From Codonopsis lanceolata (lineage: Eukaryota; Streptophyta; Magnoliopsida; Asterales; Campanulaceae), in NCBI GenBank assembly GCA_013146195.2, contig CM028378.1, positions 81,650,295 to 81,714,294 of the forward strand: 64,000 nucleotides of DNA, given 5' to 3'. The position numbers and the translations under genes were made by a program. The notes under the pieces are model-generated. The model made no database searches. It was not told the origin of the DNA and was given only the letters and a program-made list of their open reading frames with translations. How positions within the stretch are numbered: the stretch's first letter is position 1; each line of letters starts with the position of its first letter. Positions 1 through 12,029 of this stretch are shown here, in pieces.

Positions 1-515
1 ACTATCATACTTCACAACATTAAAAGCAATCATGGCATCATACATCCATTTACTAATGGCCGAACATGCTTGAGTCCTCAACTCTTTCAACGCCTCCTCA
101 TTTTGACCTATTTGTTGTTTAATATTTTGCGGGTTCTTGGTACGGTTAACAAATAATTCCATCGGCCATTTATTGTTTGATTTTGCTACCCTCGACTCGA
201 TCTCTTCACTTTCATTTTCATCCCTAATTTCACGGCGTTCATTATCATTTCAAGCACGTAATTCTCTCTCTATAATTGCTTGCCCTTTCGTTCTTTTTTT
301 CACCCCCATGAAATTACTTATTTCATCCTTCACCTCTGCTGGCACTCGATCACAACCCTTTACATTTTTAAATTCTCCAACAATATGTCGTTTCACCCTA
401 CAAATACCTCCAGGGTATTTTTTATCACAAAAAATACAAGTAGTGTAATTTGTATTTTTGGGATCTTCCAATTTCACGTATTTCCAAGCTAGATCCTTTC
501 GACCACTGTACTACT
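1..515 (-). pseudogene. hAT transposase fragment with BED zinc finger (runs off left edge)
   Basis: Read on the minus strand, about 515 to 162 encodes a BED-type zinc finger. It begins near DLAWKYVKLED, has the pair CIFC and then the KRH...NVKGC ligands typical of plant hAT transposases. The same frame continues past an in-frame TGA at 252-250 into an acidic linker (NDNERREIRDENE) and then, from 162 to the window edge, into the conserved block ending SKWMYDAMIAFNVVKYD, which in hAT proteins precedes the DDE domain. The TGA sits where an Arg CGA codon would fit, so it looks like a single C-to-T change. A TAG lies just upstream of the finger, so the true start is either upstream across an intron or lost. 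Family assignment is from motif recognition. The catalytic part is outside the window. Confidence 0.8.
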
Positions 516-539
516 TGAGGGGGCTAACATTTCTAAGGA

Positions 540-915
540 AAACGAAAAAGACAAAAAAAACTAAGTAATGAAAGTATAGATTATAGAACAGAGAGAATTT
601 GAGAACAGAGTTCAAAAAAAATCTTTAATCAGTTAATGAAAGGAAATAGAAGTTACAGTCTTGCAGAACATAACAAAGTAAAAAAAAAATTGAGACAATT
701 TTTTAATTGAAACAAGTAATTTAATGAAAGGAAACGGAACATAACAAGTAATGAAACAAAACACAACATACATAACAAGTAATTTTTTTAATGAAAGGAA
801 ACAAATCAAAACAGAACAAGTAATTTTTTTAATGAAAGTGTTTCAAAGAACAGAACAAGTAATTTTTTAAATGAAAGGAAAAAGAACACAACAGAACACA
901 TAATTTTTTAAAAGA
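540..915. repeat. Degenerate AT-rich tandem repeat
   Basis: Repeated variants of AACAAGTAATTTTTTTAATG followed by AAAGGAAA recur at about 50-60 bp spacing from about 700 to 910, with weaker copies from 540. It lies directly behind the hAT fragment and may be part of that element's subterminal region. No coding potential is seen. Confidence 0.5.
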
Positions 916-2296
916 GAACAGATTAAGTCTACACTCAGTTTTTTTTAAAAGAACAAACTCTACACAGTAACACGGACAAACATAGTTAAAGAAGCAAAAA
1001 AAAAAAAAAAAACAAACTTGGAACAGATTAGAAGTCGAACAAAGTGAACTGAGAGAAAAAAAATGAGAGTTTACTTGCAACAGAGTCAAGAAATATCGAT
1101 GGCCACAGTTGAAATCCTTGAAGACCCCTCCTTTCCGTTGGAACCCTAATTGGAGTCGGAAAATGAAGTAGAAGGCCACAGTGAAGTCGGAAAGCTGTGT
1201 ATTGATGTCTAGGGCTCGTATCGATCAATGTTGACCTGACAAAATAAAACATTTTACTTCGAAAAGGGGAGAAAACTTTAATACCTAACAGAATAAAACA
1301 TTTTACTTCGATATTTATTTCATAAGAAAACCAAGAAATAAATATTTTAATTGTCACTACTGTTAAAATACGAAAAGAAAATTTTATTGTTTTCTCAATA
1401 ACAAAAACTCAGTCTTCTTCTTCTGGGGGTTCTTACTTACCAACAATGGTTGGTTTGGAAACATGAGATGCAATAACTTTGTCCATTATTTCCACCTACA
1501 GATGAAACAAAGAAAATTCAAACACATTCAGCTAACCAAATTTTCTGTTTTATCTACAAAACTCGAATCCTCCCACATATTATCATACAAAATTTAACAG
1601 GCGAACGAAGATGCATTTGATCAAAATTAATCAACCCTAAAAGCTATAAAAAAATGGCAATTAAATCAATAGAAATCAATACACATGCTCCAACAAACGA
1701 AACCACAACAATGAGAAGATGTATACCATTGTATAAAAATAAACTCGTGCCCGTCATTATGAGCGTGATCAATGTATGAACCGAGCATGATGAAAATTAT
1801 ATCCTTGAGATTTTGTAGGGTTCGTATTAATGTAAATTACACAACAACATCCCGAAACTAAAGATATACTTTAACACATTTTATTGGCTGTAAAATTTTA
1901 TAACTCGTCTTAAAAGAAAGTTTATAACTCATCTTAAAAGAGTATAATTAAGCATCCAAAAGCATTCTCTTTCTCTCTCACACACACACACCAACCCAAC
2001 ATCTGTTAATTAAAATAAACTTAAAAATGAAAATCTCTGCAAACAAAAACCACAAAATAAATTGAATAAGACATAGTGAACTAACAAAATACTATTTCGA
2101 AATCGAAATCACAAAGATTTTAGACCAATAAGGGAAACTAAGCACAACTTTTAAAATAACTAAAGAAATTGAAATACAAATATTCAAAATTACAAACGTT
2201 GATTACAAAAAAAAATTCAAACAAAAATTAAACTGGTCTAGTTAATTACGATAATAATCAAAAGAAAAAAAATTAAAATACAAATATTTAAAAATT
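916..2296. other. AT-rich intergenic stretch, no gene recognised
   Basis: Short open frames occur on the minus strand near 830-1357, but none resembles a known protein. This could be the 5' flank of the hAT element. A short CA tract lies at about 1980-1991. Confidence 0.4.
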
Positions 2297-2461
2297 GGGA
2301 AAATCCAATTTGACCAACGACGTTTCATAACGACCAAATTAACCAACCAACTTTTAATTTGGTTGCAATGTCGTCCTCGCCGTGAACCCTCTATTCAATT
2401 TCATTTTTTTACGTTAGTTGACTCCTTGCGTGGCGTCTACGTGGAATTGTCTAACGATATA
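2297..2461 (+). repeat. Left terminal inverted repeat of the MULE
   Basis: It starts GGGAAAATCCAATTTGACCA and matches the reverse complement of 7776-7939 with only scattered mismatches. The match ends at ACGATATA. Confidence 0.92.
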
Positions 2462-3028
2462 TTTTGATAAGTATACATATGTATGCTTACGTAAGCTTGC
2501 ATGGGGGTAACTTATACGTGAATTGGTGGGAAAATCAGGCCAAGTAATTGGTGGGAAAAGTAGAGAGCTAGGGTTCCTTTACAATTCGAAGCAAGTCAAG
2601 CAAGCATCGTTAAATCTCCCACAATATGTTGCATAGCTTGGGTTCGTTTTCTTGAAGAACGAGGTATGTAAACTAATTTACTCTTTTTGTAATCAATATC
2701 TTCCTTCTGTCAATATCTTCATTTTATAGCAATTTCTTGGCTTGTTTTGAAATTAGGGCATTTCCAATGTTCTAGGGCTTAAAAAGGGTTTCGAAATTTT
2801 ATAATGTAACCCCCACCTCCATTGTTTATTGTATGCCGCAAGATCGTCTTGGTAACCCCCCCAAATTATTTATTCTTAGCAGTACTGTCTTGGTGACCCC
2901 CCACCCCTAATTGTGGTCATGTAGTGTTCATTAGTGTTATTGGTCCCCCACCACTTTAACTTTCTGTAAGGCTTTGTCTCCCCCTTTAATCAGTAATATT
3001 TTTTTTGTTTGTTTTTCTTCCATGCAGA

Positions 3029-6000
3029 ATGGGTAAAAATGTGGCATTGTGTATTCGTTATGATGGGATAATTAGGATTAGTCCACATAGACATTATGAT
3101 ATGGGTAAAGAGATAAGGTATATGGATATATTGTGTGAGACTTTGACACTTTCTATATTGAAAGGACTGATTATGAGACATTGCAAAAAATCAATTGAAA
3201 AAATACACTACCAAGTGCCAGGTTATAACATGGATGATGGGCTTAGGTTAGTGTGGTATGATGAACAAATAAAGGATTTACTAGATGCTGGTAAAGGTAC
3301 CCATAAATATGTTTACATATATGTCGAGCATGACAATGAAAACATTGAGAATCCTAATAATGATGATGATGATAGTGAAGATCCTGATTATGATGGTGAT
3401 TTTGAAGATGATATGGCTAGCTTGGATCATATAAGTGAAGATGAGGATGAGGTGGTTTATTTTAGGGAGAAATTAATTGAATGTAAGAGGAAAAAGATAG
3501 CTACTGAAAATGTGAGTAAGCCCCCCTTTGATGATAGACTACTACATGTTGAAACTAATGGTCCAAATACAAATAGTCAGCGTATGCCAACAGCCCCAAA
3601 TGATGATTACATGGAGCAGATTAAGAATTATGGTGGTGATGTGGATCATAGTGGGTACCATAGTGAATATTAGGAGTCTAGTGACTATGATTCCCCTCAC
3701 TTTGATAGTGATAATGAAAAGGACAATGAGTTAGATGTTTTGACTCATTATCCTGTCTTTGACCCTAAAACCAAATGGGACCACAAGTACCCAATTCTTG
3801 GAATGAGGTTTGTCAACACTGTCCAACTGAAACATTGTTTAACCTGTTATGCAGCATTTAATAGGTATGATTTAAAGTGGGTCAAAAATGAAAGGATCAG
3901 ATTATTAGTTGTGTGTAGGCAACGGCTATATGCTAGCATGATGTAGAAAGAGAATTCAATTCTAATCAAGTCTTTGAGAGATACACATAAGTGTGTGAAG
4001 AGGTTAAAGCTGAAAATTGTTGGTTCAGCTTGCGTAGCCAAGATGTGTTCAGCTGAGATTAGAAATTCTCCAAAGTGGAAGTCCAAAGATATGAGAGCTT
4101 ATATTTTGAAGGAGTACAAGGTGGATCTGACTAAAACAATGTTTAAGGGCTAGAAAAATAGCATTGGATGAGGTTGAAGCAGCTTTGAAGGAACATTATA
4201 GCAAGTTGTATGATTATTAATATGAGTTGATGAGAAGTAACCCTAGAAGCACAATAGTTTTTGAAACTAAAAGGGAAGAATCAACATGGGATGGACTGTA
4301 GGTTTTTGATAGGTTTTATGTGTGTTTTGTTACACTAAGAATGGGATGGATTGCAGGTTGTAGGCCTGTCATTGGCCTTGATGGATGTTTCTTAAAGGGT
4401 TTTTGTAAAGGGAAATTACTTTATGTTGTGGGTAGGGTTGGGAACAATAATTTTTACCCTATAGCTTGGGCTGTTGTAAACACAAAGAGCATCAGTACAT
4501 GGACTTGGTTTCTTCAATTACTGAGCAATGACATAAGATCCAACAGAGGTAATGGACTGACTTTGATCACAGATCAACAAAAGGTATGACATTATTTTAA
4601 TTATTTGAACTTCTTACATTAATGATTATTGTAATTATATGAACTTCAGCTACTGAGCAAATATATCTTTGTTGAATCAGGGGCTTTTAAATGCTATGGA
4701 GACTGTATTTCCTGAAGCAGAGCTTAGAAATTGTGCTAGGCATGTGTATGCTAACTTCAGAAAGCATTACACTAGGGTGCAGCTCAGGAACTTGTTTTGG
4801 AGAGGAGCAAAGGTTGGCACATTAGAGGAGCTTTATTTCATTATGGTTGAGATGAAAGAAATCAGTGAAGCAGCCTATCAACACTTGCTTACAAAGGATC
4901 CTAGTAAGTGGTGTAGGGCTTATTTCAGTTCTCATAGTAATTGTGATAGTGTAGAGAACAACATGGCAGAGTCATTGAATGCTTACATTTTACAAGCTAG
5001 GAATAAGCCAATAATCGCATATGTTAGGAAGACATTAGGGTGGCTGTGATGTGTAGGTTAGCTGAGAAACAACAGATGTTTATGAAGCTAGAAGACAAGA
5101 TTTGTCCTAGAATAAGAAAGAAATTGGAGATTCTGAAAGATAAACATAGGGAATGGAGCACTGAGCATAATGGTCACAGTAAATTTGAGGTTAAAAAGGG
5201 AGGAGATGGGTACTCTGTTGATTTGAATGAGAGGGTATGCAGTTGTAAGGTATGGCAGTTATCAGGCATTCCTTACAGTCATGCAATATGTGCAATTTAC
5301 TACATTGGGGATGACCCTGATAATTATATAAGTCATTGGTTTCTAAGAGACCAACAATTTAAGGCTTATCAATACCCCGTGGAACCTGTCAATGGAGTCA
5401 ATCAATGGAAGAAATTGGCAAATGAGAAAGTGTTACCTCACATTACCAAAAGATTGCCTGGGAGGCCATAGTACAATAGAAGAGCTAAACAATGGGAAAA
5501 ACCTCCACATAGAAACCCCAATACACTTTCAAAGAAAGGAATGAAGATTAGATGTACTAATTACAATGGAGATGATCACAATGCAAGAACTTGCAAGAAT
5601 CCTAGAGTGGAAGATGACCATGCACTTCAGTTGAGGAGGAAAAAACAACGCAAGAGAAAGAAAAGGGAACATGTTACAAATGTTGAGACAAGGCAAGCAA
5701 TATGCAAACTAATTTTTCACAATTTGTTTTTATAAGCTTCTGTTTAATCACAATAGGTTGTTGACATTTTTATTGTTTTTGAAGATTTAACAATGAAGTG
5801 ACAAATCAACCACCAACTGAGAATTTGGGTGAGGAAGTGCAGCAACCAACAACTGGCATTTTGGGTGAGGTTCAAGACCAAGCAATTGATGTTGGAAGGA
5901 TAGAGAAAAGAAGGTGTGGGTAGCCTACCAAAATTATGCCTAGAAGGAATGTGCCTAAAGGGTTTGTGGTAAGTCTTAGCATTAATTATGTCCATTACAT

Positions 6001-6292
6001 TCTTAATGGTGTTATTAATTAGCATTGCCACTTATATTAATTGTGTAATGTCTTATAGCCCCCAAGACCAACAACTGCAGCCACAACAACATCACCAACT
6101 TCATGGAAGTTGTATTGGCATGGTAGTCTACTGCAGACTATCAGTGACTTGAGAAAAACCAACGAGGAGTTTGAGCTGCTATTGACTGGTCCTTCTCAAG
6201 GTAGCCAACCACCAATGACCCCTCCACTAAGTGCCACCCAATCATCAAGGCAGTCACCAAGGCTTAAGAGGTTGAAGAAGAAATATGACTAA
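3029..6292 (+). pseudogene. MULE transposase (MuDR type), decayed
   Basis: The ATG at 3029 follows an apparent 5'UTR intron acceptor (TTCCATGCAG). Domains in order: a PB1-like N-terminal domain (MGKNVALCIRYDG onward); a long acidic linker; the MuDR N-terminal domain (KWDHKYPILGMRF); the MULE DDE domain with D at 4380-4382 (GLDGCF), D at 4572-4574 (LITDQQK) and E at 4969-4971 (MAESLN); a SWIM zinc finger (VCSCKVW...HAIC, about 5237-5290); and a CCHC-like knuckle near 5553-5595 with one Cys changed to Tyr. An intron at 4584-4680 joins QQK to GLLNAM. Lesions: TAG at 3671-3673, TAG at 3944-3946, a frameshift near 4147 with further stops up to 4300, a frameshift near 5030, and TAG at 5469-5471. 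The three catalytic acidic residues survive, but the reading frame does not. Further small exons probably end at 6292. Confidence 0.88.
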
Positions 6293-6744
6293 CAATGTCT
6301 TTTGTTGATGATGTATCTATGTAGCTGAGAACAACAATATTGTCTTTAGCTTGTCTTTTGTTTACTTTTGTTGATGGTGTGAATGATGATCAATGAATCA
6401 TGATGTGAATGATTCACAGAGTAATTACTTTTATCTATGTTGATGTCTTTTGAACATAGTGAATCAGTGAATGGCAATGATTTTTATCTATGTTGATGTC
6501 TTGATGTTTATAATTGTGTTATGTCTAAATTTTTGGTTGTTGATGTTGGTGACATTTTCAACAAAACAAAGTCTGGCATTTGCAAGAAACGAACCATGAC
6601 AAGGCATCCACCAAAACAGAGTCTGACATTTCCAAGAAACATACCATGCATGACATTTACAACAAGACATAGCCTAACATTTCCAAGAAACATTAACATT
6701 AACCAAAAGATATTACAACTTGTTGGATATTGCCATAATCCTTA

Positions 6745-7581
6745 CTAGACACAAAATACATTACAAGATCCATCAATAAGGAAGCAACATCTTGCTAGAT
6801 ATTGTTGCCTTTGAATATTGCCATAATCAGGCCAACAACCACTACCCAAGTTATCAACATTGCAAAAAAAATACCATTGCTTTCTCTCTCTTGCCTTCTG
6901 CAATCGTCTTCCAATTTTTGTTTCAGTTTTACCTTGGTTTTTTTTCAACTTTTCAACTTGTTCAACCACTTCTTTGTGTTGCATTTCAATGGAACTAAGT
7001 TGTTTCTTCAATTCCACAATTTCTGATCTCAGCCGTCCACAAATGATGAGTTTTTTCGACCTCTCAGGGAATGATGGGTCAATCCAAGCGAAAAAATGAC
7101 AGTGCTTCGCTCGATCCTGTAAAATTCATAAAATCCATACAAATCCATGACCAATGCAAGCTACATATACTAGTCCATTTGCTAAAATTAGTATGCATTA
7201 AGTTGGGACTTTTAATTAAAAAACATAATGGAGCTAACCTTAAAGTATGAATATTGTTGGGACTTTTGCTAAAATTAAAGCGAAATATAGTTGATCACAT
7301 CCATAAAAAAATTCCATAAAAATTGCAAACATTTCAAAGAGGGATTCTCTTTCAATGAAATATAGCTGATCACAGATCCAAAATACGATCATATCCAAAT
7401 TAAAAATCAGTTGACTCCGAATCGAGCTAACCTTATAGTTCAGACATCCGATGAACCTTCTACTCGGCTTTTCGTCGCTCCAAGATGTCCACATCTGTGC
7501 TCGAACACCACATTTACAATACCTGTTCAAATTGCAGACATTTGATTCCAATTGCTTCTCTTCCAAAATTGGGGTTTCCAT
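6745..7581 (-). CDS. GRF-type zinc finger protein carried by the MULE
   Basis: Two exons on the minus strand give an intact 173-residue protein: exon 1 is 7581-7432 and exon 2 is 7116-6745. The intron (7431-7117) has GT and AG ends and falls in phase 0. The join creates a GRF zinc finger with Cys22, Cys24, Cys46 and Cys56. Visible motifs are YCKCGV, then TSW, RRFIGC and, across the junction, HCHFFAWID. A Lys/Glu-rich coiled coil follows at about residues 80-125. The C-terminal tail is unrecognised. GRF fingers bind single-stranded DNA or RNA in other proteins; the role here is unknown. The gene reads inward from the right TIR, which could supply its promoter. Unlike the neighbouring transposase it has no stop or frameshift. 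I infer a MULE accessory gene. Confidence 0.75.
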
Positions 7582-7775
7582 GGTTTCACGAACTTAAGCA
7601 TTAAACCTTGAATAATTACCTCGATTTTAGAAATGGTATAGATCTTTAAGGATTGATTTCAACCTACACAGAAAGAACAAGTGCAATTGAATTTTTTGGG
7701 AGAACTGGTAAGAGCCCTAGCCGAATCGTGATTTATGAAAGCGGGAAGGAGATCACGTGCACATAACGTGATCAT

Positions 7776-7939
7776 TATATCGTTGGACAATTCCACGTAG
7801 ATGCCACGTAAGGAGTCAACTAACGTAAAAAATCAAATTGAATGGAGGGTTCACGGCGAGGATAACATTGCAACCAAATTAAAAGTTGGTTGGTTAATTT
7901 GGTCGTTATGAAACGTCGTTGGTCAAATTGGATTTCCCC
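7776..7939 (-). repeat. Right terminal inverted repeat of the MULE
   Basis: The reverse complement reads GGGGAAATCCAATTTGACCA and pairs with 2297-2461 along its whole length. Confidence 0.92.
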
Positions 7940-7969
7940 AATTTGTACGGTGGTCAAAAAGGTGGTATT

Positions 7970-8066
7970 CCCTGGTTATTTTATTATTAATGAACTACTA
8001 AAAATATTATTTTCTTAAAAAATTGACTTTTAAACGGGGCCTCTTTGCCCGGAATGGAGGGATTAA
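7970..8066. mobile_element. Truncated Stowaway-like MITE end
   Basis: The end segment (TTTGCCCGGAATGGAGGGA) matches the right half of the fuller MITE at 55254-55435. The left half is missing, immediately beside the MULE terminus. Confidence 0.5.
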
Positions 8067-8448
8067 TTAATAATTTGTAAAGATTTAGAAGGAGATGTTT
8101 TAGACATGATAAAAGAACAGAGAAAGAACAAGAAGGAGAAAAAAGAAACCTCTTACCAGACTTGGTAGAGTCGAGGGGATTCAGAAGATCAATGGAAAAC
8201 CTGAAGAACTATTGGCAGGGATAATGCAGATCAATGGAGGACCAGGAATGCAGGCAATTTGCTGGCTCTGATACCATGATAAAACTACAACCGAAGCACA
8301 GAGAGAAGAATAAATCTTTTCTTATTGATTTCATGATTTGAAGTGAATTGAATTGATTGCAAAAAACAAGAGAGGAAACCCTATATAAAGGAAAGAGAAA
8401 AAGAAAAAGAACTGCCTAACAAAAAATAACGACTAACAGATAAAAATA

Positions 8449-8517
<69 letters not shown>

Positions 8518-10620
8518 GTGCTAAAAATAGTATTGCAAAGGTCACTTTTTATTTAAGGAGTTAAAAAAAAGGAAAGAAAAAGATAAAAGTCAAAATTAGG
8601 AGATTTAATTGTATGATTTAGTTACTCATTCCATTCTACTTAAATATTTGAGCATGCATAATCAATATGTTAATATTAAATATGAAGTATAAAGTTGAAA
8701 TATTTTGGAGATTATAAACATAATTTAGAGTGTACTCTTTAAGTGAAGTATCCCTAGATAGTATAATGATTTTTTGCTTGGAACGAAGAGAGTAATTTAT
8801 TAGTCAACAAAAAAACTAATTTTAACTAGTTTGTATTTTCATGAATAAGAAGCCAATCAAAATACTGTTTTTTTTTTTCATTTGTAAGTATCGTACAACA
8901 AGATTAAAAAATTATGTCATATCTAGATAAAGCATTAAATTGAGTCTAGATCTCATCCCAAATTTATTCTCTATTACCCGATTATAGAAATTTTAACATT
9001 TGTTCGAGATAAAATAGAAATTATTCATAAGTAGATTGGATGAAAATGAATGGAAGACTGCTTGACATTAAAAATTACGGTGCGTTCAACCCTCTCTTTC
9101 TTAGAATTTTGAATGCATTCTTATACAACCATGAAAATCTATTAAAATGAGGTTGAGCTTGTGGTGTTCCTGTTAGTGCCGTCCGATTACATATATTTAG
9201 ATCTTTACATTGTCGTATCATATTTGTCATTTTCTAAATAATGACATGGATATTTCAAATCATCTAACGGCTCCAATACTAAAACTTGTAGGAATATTAC
9301 AATCTCTAGCTCGTAATATCATTTGTCTTATGTTAATGTTTAGGAAACTACTTAAGTTACTCCGATGAAAATCACTTTAGTTGTTCTACAAATAAGGTCC
9401 GGTCTGAATACTTTCCGAACAACTTGAAATAATTCATTTATTATATCGCCCTGCATTAAAATATTGAAGTCCGAGTTATTCGTAGCTAGCCAGTATCTAA
9501 AGAGCGAAGATCTGTACCAAATAATATACTCATTCTTGTAGCACCAAGCAATATGATTCATAATTCATGTTTAAATTTACTTAATCGCACAAAGAAATGT
9601 ACATTACGTGTTATTCGATACACGAGAGAGCAAATTGTGTCTAGACCATGTAACCTTTCCAACTTTTCCAACATATTCAATGTGGGACTAAGGAATCACA
9701 AACTCACAATCTCATAATCTCCTTAACCCATCATGATCATGAATGCCAAAAATAGCCCACATGATCTTCGCCATAGAAGATACTGAAATGCTATATGCTG
9801 CTAAGATTCGATAATACATAACACTTATTAAAATAGTCACCAATGATGCATTCAATAATACATCATCTCATAAGTCATCAAGTGTAAGCAACAACAGAAT
9901 AATTAAAATAAATCATAAACAAATCAAACAGAGCGACACAAAGCTGTAATTTATGTCTACAAGTAAAACACTTGTAGACGATGCCTTAGGGCCAAACTTC
10001 CACTATATTAAAATATTGCAACTGCTTACAATATGAAAACAAACTGTTTAGAGAGGAAATCATTACAAAAATTCCTAAGTGAGAAGATATATCTAATATA
10101 TGCTAAACACTCTTGAATACATCAGCAAATCAAAAGAATACGAAGAGTGTAGACTAAAACAGTGAATAGTGAAACTAATGAGTCTTCTGATGATGTATCA
10201 TTGGGTGGCTTATTGGTTTCGTGACAACACTTCTTCGTGCAAACTTTTCTCTGAAATTTTTTTTCTTGGGGTAACAACGTCCAAGGTTGATCCTTTCTTT
10301 TATAGAGCTTCTAGGAAACTTGTCCACCAAGAAAACAACTCAATAAGACAATGTTAGGATTATGAAAGAGTTATTAAGTAAATAAACATCTAATCCTACA
10401 AGTCTGGGATTGTCATATTAGAGTCCTTAAAGAAGACAAGGATCAAGCTTCCCAGCAATTACTTAGAAAGACAATAACCACACATGTCCTAAAAGTTAGG
10501 ACACGACAAGAAGGATGAACAAAATAACGCACGATTATTTTACTCCAACGGATGCTTAAGGTGAAATTTCATATGGTCACCCAAAAAGTTATACTTCCAT
10601 CTGCACGTACACAGATTGTA
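8067..10620. other. Intergenic, no gene recognised; possible LTR remnant
   Basis: Contains a (TA)n tract at 8453-8515 and otherwise AT-rich unique sequence. On the minus strand about 10350-9650 has LTR-like composition (short U3-like segment, the phrase AATGTGGGACTAA in reverse), but no matching partner, PBS or target duplication is visible. A perfect 10-bp hairpin lies at 9955-9979. The short ORFs at 9352-9561, 10169-10357 and 10552-10854 resemble nothing known. Confidence 0.35.
8453..8515. repeat. (TA)n microsatellite
   Basis: Uninterrupted AT dinucleotides of about 60 bp. Confidence 0.95.
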
Positions 10621-10878
10621 CTCCATCCGTTTTTAAATTATCGTACATCCATCTTTTTTCGTTCGTTTTTAAATAATTGTATTCTTTCAAAATTTTCTCT
10701 TTTAAGAAAATACGTTTACCACTTTACCATTATTTTTTCTACATATTTTAATTATGACTACATACTCAATGACATCAAAGAAACCACACATTTTACCAAT
10801 ATTTATAATACGGTTAATTACTTTTTTTTAAAGCGATGTACCGAGTTAAAATAGACAATATTTTAAAAACGGAGGGAG
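10621..10878. mobile_element. Stowaway-like MITE, copy 1 of an adjacent pair
   Basis: Starts CTCCATCCGTTTTTAAATTA and ends AAACGGAGGGAG, flanked by TA on both sides, as for Stowaway/Tc1-Mariner-type MITEs. It is 258 bp with no coding capacity. Confidence 0.8.
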
Positions 10879-10930
10879 TATATCTTTTAAAACAAAATGA
10901 AAACGAATAATACATTGAATGTAGATTGTA

Positions 10931-11188
10931 CTCCCTCCATCCTTAAATTATCGTCATCCTTTTCTTTTTCGTCCGTCCTAAAATAATTGTCCAGTTGGAA
11001 ACTTACCTTTTTAGAACATCATTTTTACCACTTTACTCTTACTTTTTCACTATACTTTAATTATGGACCACATACACATGACCTTTAAAGGAAATTACAC
11101 ATTAAACTGATATTAATAATCAAGTCAATTATTTTTTCTTAATCTACACACCAGATCAATTAAGACGATAATTTAGGAACGGAGAGAA
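10931..11188. mobile_element. Stowaway-like MITE, copy 2 of the pair
   Basis: Starts CTCCCTCCATCCTTAAATTA and ends GAACGGAGAGAA with flanking TA. It has the same length and orientation as the copy 52 bp upstream. Confidence 0.8.
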
Positions 11189-11445
11189 TACTAACCTTTG
11201 ACTAGTCATAGTCAACTTTGGAAGAGTGAAATCAATAAATACACATTGACAAATATTAAGTGTAACAGTTATATTACGTCCTTGCTAATTGTGTGATATT
11301 ACCTACCAATCAAAATACAACAAATAGGCAAGGTTGCTGCGATATTGAATTTTTGTATTATTTTTTCAAAATCATAATAAAATATGTCATTATTAGCAAT
11401 AAGTAGTTTTTAAAACTCGTACGTTAAACGCACGTCAACTAATCA

Positions 11446-11966
11446 TTATAGATTCTAAAAAAATTTCTTATACACAACATTTGCTGTCGTATTAGATAGT
11501 TTTTCATCTTCACTGCATATCAATATCTTCAAATCAAAATAATTTGTTACTCTAAAAATTACGATATATAACCGTACATAGTTAAATACTGTTTTTTTTT
11601 CTTCAAAAAGAGACCTACATGCAATTGTTGACTTTGACACTTGTTAATTGTCATTGCATATGATACCAACAATGTAAATTGTCTTCTCTGGAACTTGAAA
11701 GGCGGTATTCAATCGGATAAAGTTAATGACAATCATGGGATAAAAACATTTTCTCCAACATTGCTTTCTTTCAAAAAATTTGTTTCAACAATGTGATCAC
11801 CAATATTTAAGATGATTAGTCTTGTTTCATTGCATAACCCTGCAACATGGTCACCGTTTCTCAATATTATTTCTGGAACACTAATTTTAAGTGTTAATTT
11901 ATGGTCTGACAACTTAGAACACTTTATACTATTCAAAAAATATATATAATGAATGCCTTCGAACAA
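11446..11966 (-). pseudogene. Helitron PIF1-like helicase C-terminal fragment, decayed
   Basis: The minus strand encodes pieces of the C-terminal helicase region of plant Helitron RepHel proteins: LKISVPEIILRNGDHVAGLC, then GENVFIP, then MTINKCQSQQ (motif region before the last helicase motif), LYIVIFRVTN and finally LSNTTANVVYKKFF, which is the usual ending. Between these are a stop after VFIP and a frameshift in a run of nine A/T near 11592-11600. Only the last about 170 codons of a protein normally over 1300 residues remain. Downstream on the minus strand (about 11437-11410) a short hairpin-like CGTGCG...CGTACG resembles a Helitron 3' end, but I cannot fix the terminus. Confidence 0.72.
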
Positions 11967-12029
11967 ATTTGAATTTTTTTTGCCCTACAAATAGAATCTG
12001 AACTAAAATAAGTTATTCCTTTTGAATGA

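Larger units (their letters stand above)
2297..7939. mobile_element. Mutator-like element (MULE), about 5.6 kb, with long TIRs and two genes
   Basis: The element is bounded by near-identical inverted repeats of about 165 bp (2297-2461 and 7776-7939) that begin with GGG. It contains a transposase gene on the plus strand (3029-6292) and a small GRF zinc-finger gene on the minus strand (6745-7581), converging toward the centre-right. Long TIRs, a MuDR/FAR1-type transposase and a SWIM finger place it in the Mutator superfamily. No 9-bp target duplication is visible: the flanks are TTAAAAATT on the left and AATTTGTAC on the right, so one flank may have been lost or changed. Transposase lesions suggest it is no longer autonomous. 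Confidence 0.92.
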
